A stretch of 49,274 nucleotides of DNA from Candidatus Hydrogenedentota bacterium (GCA_016791475.1 JAEUWI010000018.1:1-49274); one strand, 5' to 3'. Shown: positions 9,033 to 18,074, numbered from the stretch's first letter. Numbers and translations are program-made. The notes: generated from the sequence alone by a model not told the origin.

Positions 9033-9462
9033 TGATATAGGGTTGGGGACGGGATGGATGGGCTGCTCATCCGGCGAGTGGCGCGCTTGATTTCCAGGAG
9101 TGGCCCGTTCACGTAAAGCCAACGCTCATATCAGGCGCCCGATCTTTCCCTTCGACTGCCGGGCTGTGTTAAAATGATGAAAGCGCCCAAACAGATCCCT
9201 GCTGGCGCGCGGGGATGTCTGGGGGCTCAAGTCCTGGTGGGAATAAAACGTAAGTCCGTGCTGTTTCTAGCGTTGTGAGCCTGCGGAGCAACAGGTCGGC
9301 GCCCGTGACCGGCACGAAGCCCGCCCTTATCACCGTACCCATTACCACACGTGTGATCGCGCTTCTTTCGTTCATGACTTTGACGGGGGAGCGGAGTGCC
9401 CTGCGCACCGCACCAAAACGAGGCCCTGGTGCCCTTCGACTGCACAACAGGAGATTTTTCAT
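9033..9462. other. Divergent intergenic region upstream of sufB
   Basis: This stretch separates the exbB operon promoter from sufB and contains no convincing reading frame. A TAAAAT box near 9170 could be a -10 element but lacks a good -35. A 10-bp perfect palindrome CACACGTGTG lies at 9346-9355, about 110 bp before sufB. The sufB ribosome site AGGAGA sits eight bases before the ATG. I see no IscR-type operator and no clear riboswitch. Confidence 0.4.
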
Positions 9463-10959
9463 ATGGCTTCCCCTACCGGAAAGCTTGAAACCGCCGAATA
9501 CACCGGCACGCGCGTGGAGCAGAGCAACAAACGCGCGGCAGAGGCCGCCCAGCGCGAGTATAAGTACGGCTGGACCTCCGACATTGAATCCGAGACGATC
9601 CCCGTCGGCTTGAACGAGGACGTAATCCGTCTTATATCGGCGAAGAAAAATGAGCCCGACTGGATGCTGGAATGGCGCTTGAAGTCCTACCAGGCGTGGC
9701 TGCGCTTTGATGAAGAGCCCTCCTGGGCCAAGGTGAAGTACGCCAAGCCCGATTTCCAGGCCATCAGCTACTATTCGGCGCCGAAGGAGAAGAAGAAACT
9801 CAACAGCCTTGACGAGGTTGACCCCGAGATTCTGGCGACCTTCGACAAGCTGGGGATCCCCCTGCAGGAACAGAAGCGCCTGAGCGGCGTGGCCGTGGAC
9901 GCGGTTTTCGACAGTGTGTCCGTCGTAACGACCCATAAAGACATCCTGGCGAAGCGCGGCATCATCTTTTGCAGCATTTCCGAAGCCCTGCGTGATCACC
10001 CCGAACTGGTGAAGAAATACATTGGCTCCGTGGTGCCCCAGAGCGACAATTTCTACGCGGCGCTGAACTCCGCTGTCTTCAGCGATGGATCTTTCGTCTA
10101 TATCCCGAAGAACACCAAGTGCCCGATGGACTTGTCCACTTATTTCCGGATCAACCAGGAAAACACGGGCCAGTTCGAGCGCACGCTCATCATTGCGGAC
10201 GAAGGCAGCACGGTGAACTACCTCGAAGGCTGCACGGCGCCCCAGCGCGACGAGAATCAGCTTCACGCCGCCGTGGTGGAGATCGTGGCGCTGCCCGGCG
10301 CGACCGTCCGTTATTCTACGGTGCAGAACTGGTTCGCCGGCGACGCCGAGGGCAAAGGCGGCATCTACAACTTTGTGACCAAGCGCGGCCGTTGCGAAGA
10401 CAACGCGCGCATTTCCTGGACCCAGGTGGAGACGGGCTCCGCCATCACCTGGAAATACCCGAGCTGCATCCTGAAGGGCGACAACTCCGTCGGCGAATTC
10501 TACTCCGTGGCGCTGACCAACAACTTTCAGCAGGCCGACACGGGCACGAAGATGATTCACCTCGGCAAGAACACGAAGAGCACCATCATCTCCAAAACCA
10601 TTTCCGCGGGCAAGAGCGACAACAGCTATCGCGGGCTGGTGCAGGTGATGCCGAAGGCGGTCAACAGCCGCAGTTATACCCAGTGCGACTCGCTGCTGAT
10701 CGGTAATGAGTGCGGCGCCCACACCTTCCCTTACATCAGCGTGCGGAACAAGTCCGCCTCCGTGGAGCACGAAGCTTCCACATCCAAGATCAGTGAAGAC
10801 CAATTGTTTTATTGTCAATCCCGGGGTATCGGCCCGGAAGACGCCATCTCCATGGTGGTCAATGGATTCTGCAAGGAGGTCTTCGACCACCTGCCGATGG
10901 AATTTGCCGTGGAAGCGTCGAACCTGCTGAGCCTGAGCCTCGAAGGGAGTGTTGGATAA
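9463..10959 (+). CDS. sufB: Fe-S cluster assembly scaffold SufB
   Basis: 498 residues, the family length. The core right-handed beta-helix of SufB/SufD is present, with the diagnostic segments [39 protein letters not shown] and [13 protein letters not shown]. The Cys in TQCDSLL matches the essential cluster/persulfide Cys of SufB, and VEHEAS carries the His-Glu pair used at the SufB-SufD interface. SufB, SufC and SufD form the cytosolic SufBC2D scaffold that builds Fe-S clusters. The gene starts at an ATG with AGGAGA at ideal spacing and is the first gene of sufBCDSU. Gene order differs from Bacillus (sufCDSUB) and from E. coli (sufABCDSE). Identification is firm. Confidence 0.97.
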   Translation: MASPTGKLETAEYTGTRVEQSNKRAAEAAQREYKYGWTSDIESETIPVGLNEDVIRLISAKKNEPDWMLEWRLKSYQAWLRFDEEPSWAKVKYAKPDFQAISYYSAPKEKKKLNSLDEVDPEILATFDKLGIPLQEQKRLSGVAVDAVFDSVSVVTTHKDILAKRGIIFCSISEALRDHPELVKKYIGSVVPQSDNFYAALNSAVFSDGSFVYIPKNTKCPMDLSTYFRINQENTGQFERTLIIADEGSTVNYLEGCTAPQRDENQLHAAVVEIVALPGATVRYSTVQNWFAGDAEGKGGIYNFVTKRGRCEDNARISWTQVETGSAITWKYPSCILKGDNSVGEFYSVALTNNFQQADTGTKMIHLGKNTKSTIISKTISAGKSDNSYRGLVQVMPKAVNSRSYTQCDSLLIGNECGAHTFPYISVRNKSASVEHEASTSKISEDQLFYCQSRGIGPEDAISMVVNGFCKEVFDHLPMEFAVEASNLLSLSLEGSVG

Positions 10960-10960
10960 C

Positions 10961-11722
10961 ATGCTTGAAGTAAAGAATCTGAAAGCGTCTGTTGACGGAA
11001 AAGAAATCCTCAAGGGCATCGACATCACCGTTAATCCCGGTGAAGTGCACGCCATCATGGGACCCAACGGCTCGGGCAAGAGCACCTTTGCCCAGATTCT
11101 CGCGGGCCATGAAGCCTATGAAGTGGATGAAGAAAGCAGCGTGAACTTCCTGGGCCAGGACCTGCTGGAGATGCCGGCCGAAGAGCGCGCGCGCCTGGGC
11201 ATGTTCCTCGCCTTTCAGTATCCCGTGGAAATCCCCGGCATCACGAACAGCTATTTCCTGCGCGCGGCCGTGAACGAAATCCGCGTCAGCCGCGGCCTCG
11301 AAGAGCTTGACGCGATGGATTTCGCGGCCCTGCTCAAGGAAAAGATGGAGTTGATCAACGTCGACCCCAGCTTCGCGGAACGCTTTGTGAACTTCGGCTT
11401 CTCCGGCGGCGAAAAGAAGCGCAACGAGATTCTCCAGCTCGCCATCATGGAGCCGCGCCTGGCGATTCTGGACGAAACGGACTCCGGCCTGGACATCGAC
11501 GCGCTTCGAATCGTTTCCGAGGGCGTGAACAAGCTGCGCACGCCCACGCGCTCCTTCATCGTGGTCACCCACTACCAGCGCCTGCTCGATCATATCGTTC
11601 CCGACTTCGTGCACGTGCTCTATAAGGGCCGCATTGTGAAATCCGGCGGCAAGGAGCTCGCGCTGGATCTGGAAGAAAAGGGCTACGACTGGCTTCGCGA
11701 AGAAGAAGAGGCCGCGGTCTAA
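10961..11722 (+). CDS. sufC: Fe-S assembly ATPase SufC
   Basis: 253 residues from the ATG at 10961, two bases after the sufB stop; the N-terminus MLEVKNLKASVDGKEIL is typical of SufC. A start four codons earlier inside sufB is less likely. It is an ABC-type ATPase: Walker A GPNGSGKST (34-42), ABC signature FSGGEKKR, Walker B LAILDETDSGLD and a switch His in VVTHYQRLL. SufC dimerises on SufB and SufD and its ATP cycle reshapes the scaffold so that clusters can form. The FSGGEKKRNEI form of the signature separates SufC from transport ATPases. Confidence 0.97.
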   Translation: MLEVKNLKASVDGKEILKGIDITVNPGEVHAIMGPNGSGKSTFAQILAGHEAYEVDEESSVNFLGQDLLEMPAEERARLGMFLAFQYPVEIPGITNSYFLRAAVNEIRVSRGLEELDAMDFAALLKEKMELINVDPSFAERFVNFGFSGGEKKRNEILQLAIMEPRLAILDETDSGLDIDALRIVSEGVNKLRTPTRSFIVVTHYQRLLDHIVPDFVHVLYKGRIVKSGGKELALDLEEKGYDWLREEEEAAV

Positions 11723-11743
11723 GCGGGCCCCACGGAGCACACG

Positions 11744-13048
11744 ATGTCTGAAGCCACCCTCACCCCACACGATCAGTACCTCGCCGATCTGACCCGCGAG
11801 CCGGTCAATGGACAGCCCGACTGGTTCGGGCTTATCCGCGAGACGGGCCGCGCCGCGTTCGAAGCGAGCGCCTTCCCCCATGTCAAGCTGGAGGAATGGC
11901 GGCACACGAATATCGCCGCGATTTCCAACAACCACTTTCCCATCGTCGCCACACCCGGCGCGGTGGACGCCGCGCAATTGGAAGGCCTTTCGCTGGCACA
12001 GCACGGCTATCACGAAGTGGTCTTCGTCGATGGCTACTATTCCGAGGCGCTTTCGACCCTCGGGACATTGCCCGACGGCGTGCTGCTCGGCAGCCTCTAT
12101 GCGAACCTGGGTTCGGACGTGGCCCGCGCGCACCTGAACCAGCACGCGCAGAATCGCAGCGCCTATACCGCGCTCAACACGGCGAACGTGAAGGATGGCG
12201 CGCTGGTCTACCTGCCGCGCAAGACCGTGCTGGACGTACCCGTTCACCTGCTCTTCATCAGCACCGCGTCGGTACAGCAGGCGGCGCATCTGCGCAACGT
12301 GATCGCGCTGGACGAGAGCAGCGAAGCCACCGTCATCGCGACCTATGCGAGCGTCGGCTCGGCGAGCTACCTCAACAACATCGTTGAGGAAATCGCTCTC
12401 GGTCCGAATTCGGGATTGAAGTACTACAAGGCCGTCCAGGAAGGCGCGGCGGGCAATCATCTGTCCACCACCGAATTCCACCAGGACCGCGACAGCCGCC
12501 TCTTCTCCCTCGTGGTGAGCCAGGAGGGCAAGATCACCCGGAACCAGCAGTGTATTCGCCTCGCGGGTCCCGGCGCGGAATGCGCATTGCACGGCTTGTA
12601 TATGAACGACGGCGAGCGCCTCATCGACAACGCGCTCCACATCCACCACGCGGTGCCGAACTGCAACAGCCGCATTGCCTATAAGGGCATTCTGGACGGC
12701 AACAGCAAGTCGGTCTTCACCGGCAAAGTGAATGTGGATCAGGTCGCGCAAAAGACGGACTCCGACCAGTTGAGCAACAACCTGCTTCTTTCGGACAGCG
12801 CCACCATCGACACGAAGCCCCAGCTCGAAATTTACGCCGATGACGTGAAGTGTACTCATGGTGCGACCGTGGGCGCCCACCCGGACCCGATCATATTCTA
12901 CTTCCGCAGCCGCGGCATCGACGAAGCCACGGCGCGGGGCATGTTGACCTACGGTTTCGCCGACGAGATCGTGGCCGAGATTGGCCCCGAGGCGTTCCGT
13001 GATCGCCTGCAGCACTACATCTTCAAGAAGTACAGCCCCCAACAGTAG
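11744..13048 (+). CDS. sufD: Fe-S assembly scaffold subunit SufD
   Basis: 434 residues, with GGAG six bases before the ATG. The N-terminal helical region has the family feature KLEEWRHTNIAAI. The C-terminal beta-helix includes KTDSDQLSNNLLLSDSA and CTHGATVGAHPDPIIFYFRSRGID, where the His of THGA is the interface residue paired with SufB. The end (LTYGFADEIVAEI) matches SufB/SufD C-termini. It partners SufB and SufC in the cytosolic scaffold. It lies 21 bp after sufC in the same operon. Identification is firm even though SufD diverges quickly. Confidence 0.95.
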   Translation: MSEATLTPHDQYLADLTREPVNGQPDWFGLIRETGRAAFEASAFPHVKLEEWRHTNIAAISNNHFPIVATPGAVDAAQLEGLSLAQHGYHEVVFVDGYYSEALSTLGTLPDGVLLGSLYANLGSDVARAHLNQHAQNRSAYTALNTANVKDGALVYLPRKTVLDVPVHLLFISTASVQQAAHLRNVIALDESSEATVIATYASVGSASYLNNIVEEIALGPNSGLKYYKAVQEGAAGNHLSTTEFHQDRDSRLFSLVVSQEGKITRNQQCIRLAGPGAECALHGLYMNDGERLIDNALHIHHAVPNCNSRIAYKGILDGNSKSVFTGKVNVDQVAQKTDSDQLSNNLLLSDSATIDTKPQLEIYADDVKCTHGATVGAHPDPIIFYFRSRGIDEATARGMLTYGFADEIVAEIGPEAFRDRLQHYIFKKYSPQQ

Positions 13049-13056
13049 GTAGTACC

Positions 13057-14328
13057 ATGACCTCCCCCGCAGCTAGCATCACCACCGACCGCCTCGACGA
13101 ACTGGCCCGCGCCATAGATATCGAGCGGATCCGCGCCGACTTCCCGATTCTCGGGCTCGTGCAGCGGGGCAGGCCCCTCGTGTATCTGGACAACGCGGCA
13201 ACCTCGCAGACGCCGCGTTCGGTGGTGGAGTCGATTTCGGACTACTACTACACGAAGAACGCCAATGTGCATCGGGGCGTACACCACCTGAGTCAGGTGG
13301 CCACGGACGCCTACGAGCAGGCGCGCAAGAAAATCGCGAAGTTCATCGGCAGCCATGTTTCCTGCGAGATTGTGTTTACCCGCGGCACGACGGAAGCCAT
13401 CAACATCGTGGCCCAGACCTATGGCCGAAAGCACATCGGCCAGGGCGATGAGATCCTCATCACCCATATGGAGCACCACTCCAACATCGTGCCGTGGCAG
13501 ATGCTCTGCCAGGAGACGGGCGCGGTGCTCAAAGTCGTTCCGATAAACGATGCGGGCGAGCTGATCATGGAAGAGTTCGACGCGCTGTTGAATGAGCGCA
13601 CGAAGCTCGTTTCCGTGGTGCACGTTTCCAACGCGCTCGGCACCATCAATCCCATCGAGGAAATCATCGCGAAAGCCCACGCGATTGGCGTCCCGGTGCT
13701 CCTCGACGGCGCCCAGAGCACTCCCCATATGGCCATCGACGTTTCGAAACTGGACGTGGACTTCTTCGCCTGCTCCGCCCACAAGATGTATGGCCCCACG
13801 GGCATGGGCGTTCTTTACGCCAAGGCGAAGCATCTGGAGTCCATGCCCCCCTGGCAGGGTGGCGGCGACATGATCCTGTCGGTCACCTTCGAGAAAACGA
13901 CCTACAACCACCTGCCCTACAAGTTCGAAGCGGGGACACCCCACATCGAAGGCGTGATCGCCATGGGTGCGGCGGTGGACTATATCAACGGCATCGGGAT
14001 CGACAAGATTGCCGAGTATGAGGCCGCGCTGCTCGACTACGGCACCCAGGCTCTGGCGCAGGTGGATGGGGTCCATATCATCGGGACGGCGGCCCGGAAG
14101 GCGGGCGTGCTCTCCTTCACCATGGACTGCGCCCACCCCCACGATATCGGACAGATACTGGACGACAACGCGGTCGCCATCCGCGCCGGGCACCATTGCG
14201 CGCAACCCGTGATGCAGCGCTATGGCGTGGCCGCCACGGCGCGCGCGTCTTTTGCCGTGTACAATACGCGCGAAGAAATCGACGCCCTCGTGAATGCCCT
14301 CAACGAAGTGAAGAAAGTATTTGGCTGA
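13057..14328 (+). CDS. sufS: Cysteine desulfurase SufS
   Basis: 423 residues, class V aminotransferase fold. The PLP-binding Lys is K243 in SAHKMYGPTG and the persulfide-forming Cys is C381 in RAGHHCAQP, both in the context typical of group II desulfurases (SufS). Other family segments are YLDNAATSQTP, ANVHRGVHHLS and THMEHHSNIVPWQ. The enzyme removes sulfur from cysteine to give alanine and an enzyme-bound persulfide. With SufU next door, sulfur transfer probably follows the SufS-SufU route known from Firmicutes and Actinobacteria; no SufE is seen. The gene starts 9 bp after sufD. Confidence 0.97.
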   Translation: MTSPAASITTDRLDELARAIDIERIRADFPILGLVQRGRPLVYLDNAATSQTPRSVVESISDYYYTKNANVHRGVHHLSQVATDAYEQARKKIAKFIGSHVSCEIVFTRGTTEAINIVAQTYGRKHIGQGDEILITHMEHHSNIVPWQMLCQETGAVLKVVPINDAGELIMEEFDALLNERTKLVSVVHVSNALGTINPIEEIIAKAHAIGVPVLLDGAQSTPHMAIDVSKLDVDFFACSAHKMYGPTGMGVLYAKAKHLESMPPWQGGGDMILSVTFEKTTYNHLPYKFEAGTPHIEGVIAMGAAVDYINGIGIDKIAEYEAALLDYGTQALAQVDGVHIIGTAARKAGVLSFTMDCAHPHDIGQILDDNAVAIRAGHHCAQPVMQRYGVAATARASFAVYNTREEIDALVNALNEVKKVFG

Positions 14329-14786
14329 TGTCCGAGTCCCGCGCCCTGTATGAGCAGGTGATCCTGGATCACAACAGGAACCCGAGAAACTTCAAGAAGC
14401 TGCCCGACGCCGACAAGAGTGTCGAGGGCTTCAACCCCCTGTGCGGTGATCACTTCACGGTGCATATCAAACTCGATGGCGAGGTTATTCAGGAGATTTC
14501 CTTCGAGGGTTCCGGCTGCGCCATTTCCAAGTCCTCCGCTTCCGTCATGACCACCGTGCTCAAGGGCAAGACCCGGGCCGAGGCGGAAGAGCTTTTCCAC
14601 CGCTTCCACACCATGATTACGAGCCGTCCCGACGCCCCGCTGGACGAAGCATCGCTGGGCAAGCTCCAGGTATTCGCCGGCGTGCGGGAGTTTCCCGTGC
14701 GCATCAAATGCGCCACCCTGGCGTGGCACGCGGTGCACTCCGCGATCGAGGGCGATGCCGCCCCCGTGACCACCGAGGAAACCTGA
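14328..14786 (+). CDS. sufU: Sulfur-transfer protein SufU (IscU-like)
   Basis: 152 residues from the ATG at 14328, which shares one base with the sufS stop (TGATG), so translation is coupled. The ligand set of zinc SufU is present: C39 and D41 (NPLCGDHF), C64 (GSGCAIS) and C128 (IKCATLAWH). An insertion of about 18 residues between the second and third Cys blocks, beginning near FHTMITSRPDAP, is the usual SufU feature that sets it apart from IscU. It accepts persulfide from SufS and delivers it to SufBC2D. A longer in-frame start within sufS is rejected because it would run deep into that gene. Confidence 0.93.
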   Translation: MSESRALYEQVILDHNRNPRNFKKLPDADKSVEGFNPLCGDHFTVHIKLDGEVIQEISFEGSGCAISKSSASVMTTVLKGKTRAEAEELFHRFHTMITSRPDAPLDEASLGKLQVFAGVREFPVRIKCATLAWHAVHSAIEGDAAPVTTEET

Positions 14787-15054
14787 GCCGGCACCACCCC
14801 GGAATTGCTCCGTGACCACCGAAAAATCGCATTTGCGCACGGGGCGGCGAGGAATAAAAGCGCGCCCTGTTTGTAGTGTAATCAGGCCCTGTGATACCAT
14901 TCGCAGTTAAATTATCACCCTTACGCCGCCAGGCCCGTTCCCTACCTCCTTGCGGGGGAAGGTGTAACCGCCCGCGCGGCACAATTGAAGCGGAGCCGTG
15001 GCCCGAAAGTGGGCCCATCTGGTTGAACGCCCGAGGCGAGGAAATTACGCCACC

Positions 15055-16128
15055 ATGACCAACGCGAACGCCCTTGAATACAGCACATCGCTCGACGAGC
15101 TCCGCCAGCAGCTTCATGCAAAGCTGCACATGGTCATGCCCGAATTCGAGATCGACCTCAAGGCCGAAATCGCCCACCAGATCAATCTCCTCAAGAAAGA
15201 GATGAACGCGGTTATCCTCGGGCACAATTACATGGAGCCCGCCCTCTATCACTCCGTGCCGGATTTCGTGGGCGATTCCCTCCAGCTTTCGGCCATCTCC
15301 GCGAAAACCGATGCCGATATTATCATGTTCTGCGGGGTTTGGTTCATGGGTGAGACCGCCAAAGTGCTGAACCCCGGCAAGACCGTGCTCGTGCCCTCCA
15401 ACAAGGCCGGCTGCTCCCTGGCCTCCGGCATTAAAGCCAGCGACGTTCGCGCGCTCAAGCTTAAGTACCCCGGCGCGCCCGTCGTGAGCTATGTCAATAC
15501 TTACGCAGACGTGAAGGCCGAGTCGGACTATTGCTGCACCTCCGGCAACGCCGGCCAGGTGCTCAAGCACCTGCTGGCGCTGGGCCACAAGCGCGTCATC
15601 TTCCTGCCCGACGAATACCTCGCGCGCAACTCGGCGGCCGAAGTCGGCATGGCCTATGCCCCGGCGCTCAACGACGCATTGGTCGCCCAGATCGACGCCG
15701 ATACGCCCGCCGTCCTCGGTTGGGATGTGCGCTGCGAAGTCCACGAGCTCTTCACCATCCAGGATGTGGAAAACATCCGCCGCCAGTTTCCCCAGGCGGT
15801 CATCCTCGCCCACCCCGAGTGCAGTCCCGAAGTCATCGCCAAGGCGGATATTGCGGGCAGCACCAAAGTCATGGTGGACTACGTCGAGAAAGTCGACGCC
15901 CCCCAATACGCCCTCCTCACCGAGTGCAGCATGGGCGACAACATGGCCGGCCAGTTCCCCCACCGCGAAATGATTCGGAGTTGCAACCTCCGCTGCAAGC
16001 ACATGAACCAGATCAGCCTCGAAGACACCTTGGAAGCCCTCCAGAAGATCCAGTACAAGGTGGAGCTCGACGACGCCATCATCGAAGCGGCCCGGAAGCC
16101 CATCGATCGAATGCTGGAGATTCGGTAG
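15055..16128 (+). CDS. nadA: Quinolinate synthase NadA
   Basis: 357 residues from the ATG at 15055; a GTG at 14998 would add 19 residues unlike the family. NadA condenses iminoaspartate and dihydroxyacetone phosphate to quinolinate for NAD synthesis and needs a [4Fe-4S] cluster. Cluster Cys candidates are C120 (NKAGCSLA), C227 (DVRCEVHE) and C310 or C314 (RSCNLRCKHMNQ). Substrate-site segments ILGHNYMEP, VSYVNTYADVKAESDYCCTS and LAHPECSPEV are intact. It follows sufU by 268 bp, so it probably has its own promoter; a weak candidate (TTGTAG, then GATACC) lies near 14870-14900. NadB and NadC are not in the window. The position next to suf fits its need for a cluster. Confidence 0.96.
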   Translation: MTNANALEYSTSLDELRQQLHAKLHMVMPEFEIDLKAEIAHQINLLKKEMNAVILGHNYMEPALYHSVPDFVGDSLQLSAISAKTDADIIMFCGVWFMGETAKVLNPGKTVLVPSNKAGCSLASGIKASDVRALKLKYPGAPVVSYVNTYADVKAESDYCCTSGNAGQVLKHLLALGHKRVIFLPDEYLARNSAAEVGMAYAPALNDALVAQIDADTPAVLGWDVRCEVHELFTIQDVENIRRQFPQAVILAHPECSPEVIAKADIAGSTKVMVDYVEKVDAPQYALLTECSMGDNMAGQFPHREMIRSCNLRCKHMNQISLEDTLEALQKIQYKVELDDAIIEAARKPIDRMLEIR

Positions 16129-16155
16129 TCGTTAGCGAGTTTCTTTATGAAATCA

Positions 16156-16192
16156 CGCACCCCGGAACACCGTCCGGGGTGCGATTTCTTTT
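16156..16192 (+). terminator. Rho-independent terminator after nadA
   Basis: An 11-bp perfect stem (16156-16166 with 16173-16183), loop ACACCG, followed by ATTTCTTTT. It begins 28 bp after the nadA stop and ends that transcript before the toxin-antitoxin region. Confidence 0.88.
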
Positions 16193-16199
16193 GGTCGCG

Positions 16200-16251
16200 T
16201 TGATATCGCTCGAGATTGTGATACAATTCCAAATATAGCAAATATATTTGG
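16200..16251 (+). promoter_or_regulatory. Promoter and palindromic operator of the first VapBC module
   Basis: TTGATA at 16200-16205 and TACAAT at 16222-16227, 16 bp apart, form a plausible promoter. Directly downstream is a perfect 9-bp inverted repeat, CCAAATATA and TATATTTGG (16229-16237 and 16243-16251), with a 5-bp spacer. It covers the expected transcription start and the ribosome site GGAG (16250-16253). Type II antitoxins normally repress their own promoter through such a palindrome, so autoregulation by VapB/VapC is likely. Confidence 0.6.
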
Positions 16252-16262
16252 AGATTTGACCT

Positions 16263-16484
16263 ATGCCGCAAGTTCATTGCTACCTGAACGAAACCCTGGC
16301 GAAACGCCTTCAGGAAAAGGCGGAGCATCAACATATTTCGGTCTCGAAGTACATTGCGAGCCTGATCGAGAAGGATGTCGGCAACCAATGGCCGGAAGGC
16401 TTTTTCGAACTCGCGGGCTCGTGGGAAGGTGAATTTGAGCTTCCCGCGCAGGGCGAGTTTGAAGTTCGAGAAAGCTTTGATTGA
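16263..16484 (+). CDS. vapB: VapB-type antitoxin, ribbon-helix-helix
   Basis: 73 residues. Residues 3-37 fit a ribbon-helix-helix DNA-binding fold: a short strand (VHCYLNE), helix A (TLAKRLQEKAEHQ), then helix B after ISVSKYIASLIEK. Residues 41-73 are a flexible tail with NQWPEGFFELAGSW and PAQGEFEVRESFD, the kind of Trp/Phe-rich stretch that wraps round a PIN toxin. The stop shares one base with the toxin start (TGATG). The nearly identical tail pattern recurs in the second antitoxin of this region. It should neutralise the adjacent PIN toxin and repress the operon. Confidence 0.85.
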   Translation: MPQVHCYLNETLAKRLQEKAEHQHISVSKYIASLIEKDVGNQWPEGFFELAGSWEGEFELPAQGEFEVRESFD

Positions 16485-16882
16485 TGTATCTCCTCGACTC
16501 AAACGTGTGTGTTCAGTACCTCAAGAATGCCCATCCCGGCATCGTGTCGCGGATACGGCACGCCGAGCCCGGTGAACTCGTCCTGTGTAGCGTTGTGAAG
16601 TCGGAATTGCTCTATGGTGCCCGCCACAGCCGGATGGTGCAGCGGAATCTAACGACATTGCGCGACTTTTTTCAGCCCTTTCAAAGCCTTCCCTTCGATG
16701 ATCGTTGCGCGGAGGAAGCGGCCCAGATCCGCGCCGATCTGGCTGTCCAAGGCAAGCCCATCGGGCCCCACGACATCCTCATCGCCGCCACGGCCCGGGC
16801 GCACGATGCGGTGCTGGTGACGCACAACTTTGGCGAGTTCGCGCGGGTTACGGGGCTGCGCCTGGAAGATTGGGAGGTTTAG
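16484..16882 (+). CDS. vapC: VapC-type PIN-domain ribonuclease toxin
   Basis: 132 residues, the family length. The PIN acidic site is complete: D5 (YLLDSNVC), E41 (KSELLYGARHSR) and D97 (GPHDILIAA), with the late segment LVTHNFGEFARVTGL and the closing EDW. VapC toxins are Mg-dependent RNases that cleave tRNA or rRNA when free of antitoxin; the target here is unknown. The translation start at 16484 is coupled to the antitoxin. The toxin of the second module is a same-length paralogue, and the 3' halves of the two genes are much more alike at the DNA level than the 5' halves. Confidence 0.93.
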   Translation: MYLLDSNVCVQYLKNAHPGIVSRIRHAEPGELVLCSVVKSELLYGARHSRMVQRNLTTLRDFFQPFQSLPFDDRCAEEAAQIRADLAVQGKPIGPHDILIAATARAHDAVLVTHNFGEFARVTGLRLEDWEV

Positions 16883-16980
16883 CTGGCGAGTATCGGTTGC
16901 GTCAGTCGCCCATTTCGCCCCCTTGCATTTGGAGCGAAGATCTGCAATCCTGCTGACAAGTCATCACGGAAGTATATCCC

Positions 16981-17385
16981 ATGACAACGCGAACCATAGA
17001 CATTCCCGAAGAGTTGGCGCGCTTCATTCACGATAGCGTGGCGGCGGGCCGCTACCCCGACGAAAACGAAGTCGTCCGGGCGGCGTTGCATCTTCTGGAG
17101 CGCGAAGAGGAGGAATACCGCGAAAACCTCGTAGAACTGCGGGCGGAAGTCCAGAAGGGGATCGACGCCATTGAAGCGGGCGACTATATTGAGTTGGAAA
17201 GCCGGGAGGATAGCCCGGCACTCGGTGACGAAGTTTCGCGCCGGGGTACGGAACAGCTTGATCGGGAGAAGGCCAGCAATCAGTGGCCTGATGGCTATTT
17301 CGAAACCGTTTTCGGCGGATGGCAAGGGGACCCACTTGTACGGCCTGAGCAGGGCGAGTTTGAGCAGCGCGAGTCCTTCGATTGA
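16981..17385 (+). CDS. Chimeric antitoxin: ParD-like N-terminus with VapB-type tail
   Basis: 134 residues. Residues 1 to about 93 align without gaps to the ParD antitoxin encoded at 34981-35298 in this window, including AGRYPDENEVVRAAL (ribbon-helix-helix) and the ParE-binding-type helix ELRAEVQKGIDAIEAGDYIE. Residues 100-134 match the tail of the upstream VapB (NQWPDGYFE, then QGEFEQRESFD). The following gene is a PIN toxin, not ParE, so the tail should be the working toxin-binding part. The N-terminus sets the operator and may still recognise ParE-type toxins. The stop overlaps the toxin start by one base. No strong promoter is visible in the 98-bp gap upstream, so it may also be read from the first module. 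Confidence 0.85.
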   Translation: MTTRTIDIPEELARFIHDSVAAGRYPDENEVVRAALHLLEREEEEYRENLVELRAEVQKGIDAIEAGDYIELESREDSPALGDEVSRRGTEQLDREKASNQWPDGYFETVFGGWQGDPLVRPEQGEFEQRESFD

Positions 17386-17783
17386 TGTTTGTCCTCGATT
17401 CAAATGTGTGTATCCGACTCTTGAATCAAACCCATGAGGGAATTGCCGAGCGGTTTCACCGCTACCCGCCAAACGAGATCGCTCTTTGCAGCGTCGTCAA
17501 GGCAGAATTGCTCTACGGAGCGAGGCGAAGCCGAAAAGTTGAAGAAAATCTCCGCGTGTTGAGGGTTTTCTTTGCACCGCTCGCCAGCCTCTCCTTCGAC
17601 GACCGCTGCGCGGACGAAGCGGCCCAGATCCGCGCCGACCTGGCGGCGCAGGGCAAGCCTATCGGGCCACACGATATCCTCATCGCCGCAATGGCCCGCG
17701 CGCACGATGCGGTGCTGGTGACGCACAACATGAGCGAGTTTGCGCGGGTTACGGGACTGCGCTTGGACGATTGGGAAAGTTGA
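17385..17783 (+). CDS. vapC: Second VapC-type PIN-domain toxin (paralogue)
   Basis: 132 residues, the same length as the toxin encoded 900 bp upstream and alignable without gaps. The catalytic acids are again D5 (FVLDSNVC), E41 (KAELLYGARRSR) and D97 (GPHDILIAA). The ATG is embedded in the antitoxin stop (TGATG). The closest DNA similarity to the first toxin gene is at about 17600-17777, including a 30-bp exact match at 17700-17729 with 16799-16828. It is expected to be an RNase restrained by the chimeric antitoxin. Whether the two VapC proteins share target or antitoxin is unknown. Confidence 0.93.
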   Translation: MFVLDSNVCIRLLNQTHEGIAERFHRYPPNEIALCSVVKAELLYGARRSRKVEENLRVLRVFFAPLASLSFDDRCADEAAQIRADLAAQGKPIGPHDILIAAMARAHDAVLVTHNMSEFARVTGLRLDDWES

Positions 17784-18074
17784 GGTGGACACTGGCGGGA
17801 CCGGGGTTCTCTAAGATTGGAAGATGGCCGTGCCTGGTCGCAGGGACAATTGGGACGGCAGGTAGTGCGCATGTGTAGTCCCTGAAAGTCACGACGACGC
17901 AAATGGCCCGCATTCCCCACGGCTCAATTGACCTGCGACGCCAGCCATTGGAATAGTCGTCGTCCCGCGACGGCATCCCTCGGCGATGACATCGTCAACG
18001 TCCCAGGGCCTATGCTCGTATATTTAGAGTTAATCGGATTGCAACGCCTCCCTCGAATAACCGGAGCCAACACC

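Noticed and set aside
9169-11085. Minus-strand frame of 638 codons opposite sufB
   Set aside because: Antisense to sufB with His/Gly/Val-rich shadow composition and no recognisable fold.
10859-13042. Long minus-strand open frame (727 codons) opposite sufC and sufD
   Set aside because: It is fully antisense to two certain genes and has no domain pattern; long shadow frames are common in GC-rich coding DNA.
14998-15054. GTG start adding 19 residues to NadA
   Set aside because: The added residues do not resemble NadA N-termini; the ATG at 15055 gives the expected length.
17840-17890. Further relic of the satellite flank (GGGACAA...GGGACG)
   Set aside because: The similarity to the 41-kb flank is too short to separate from chance.
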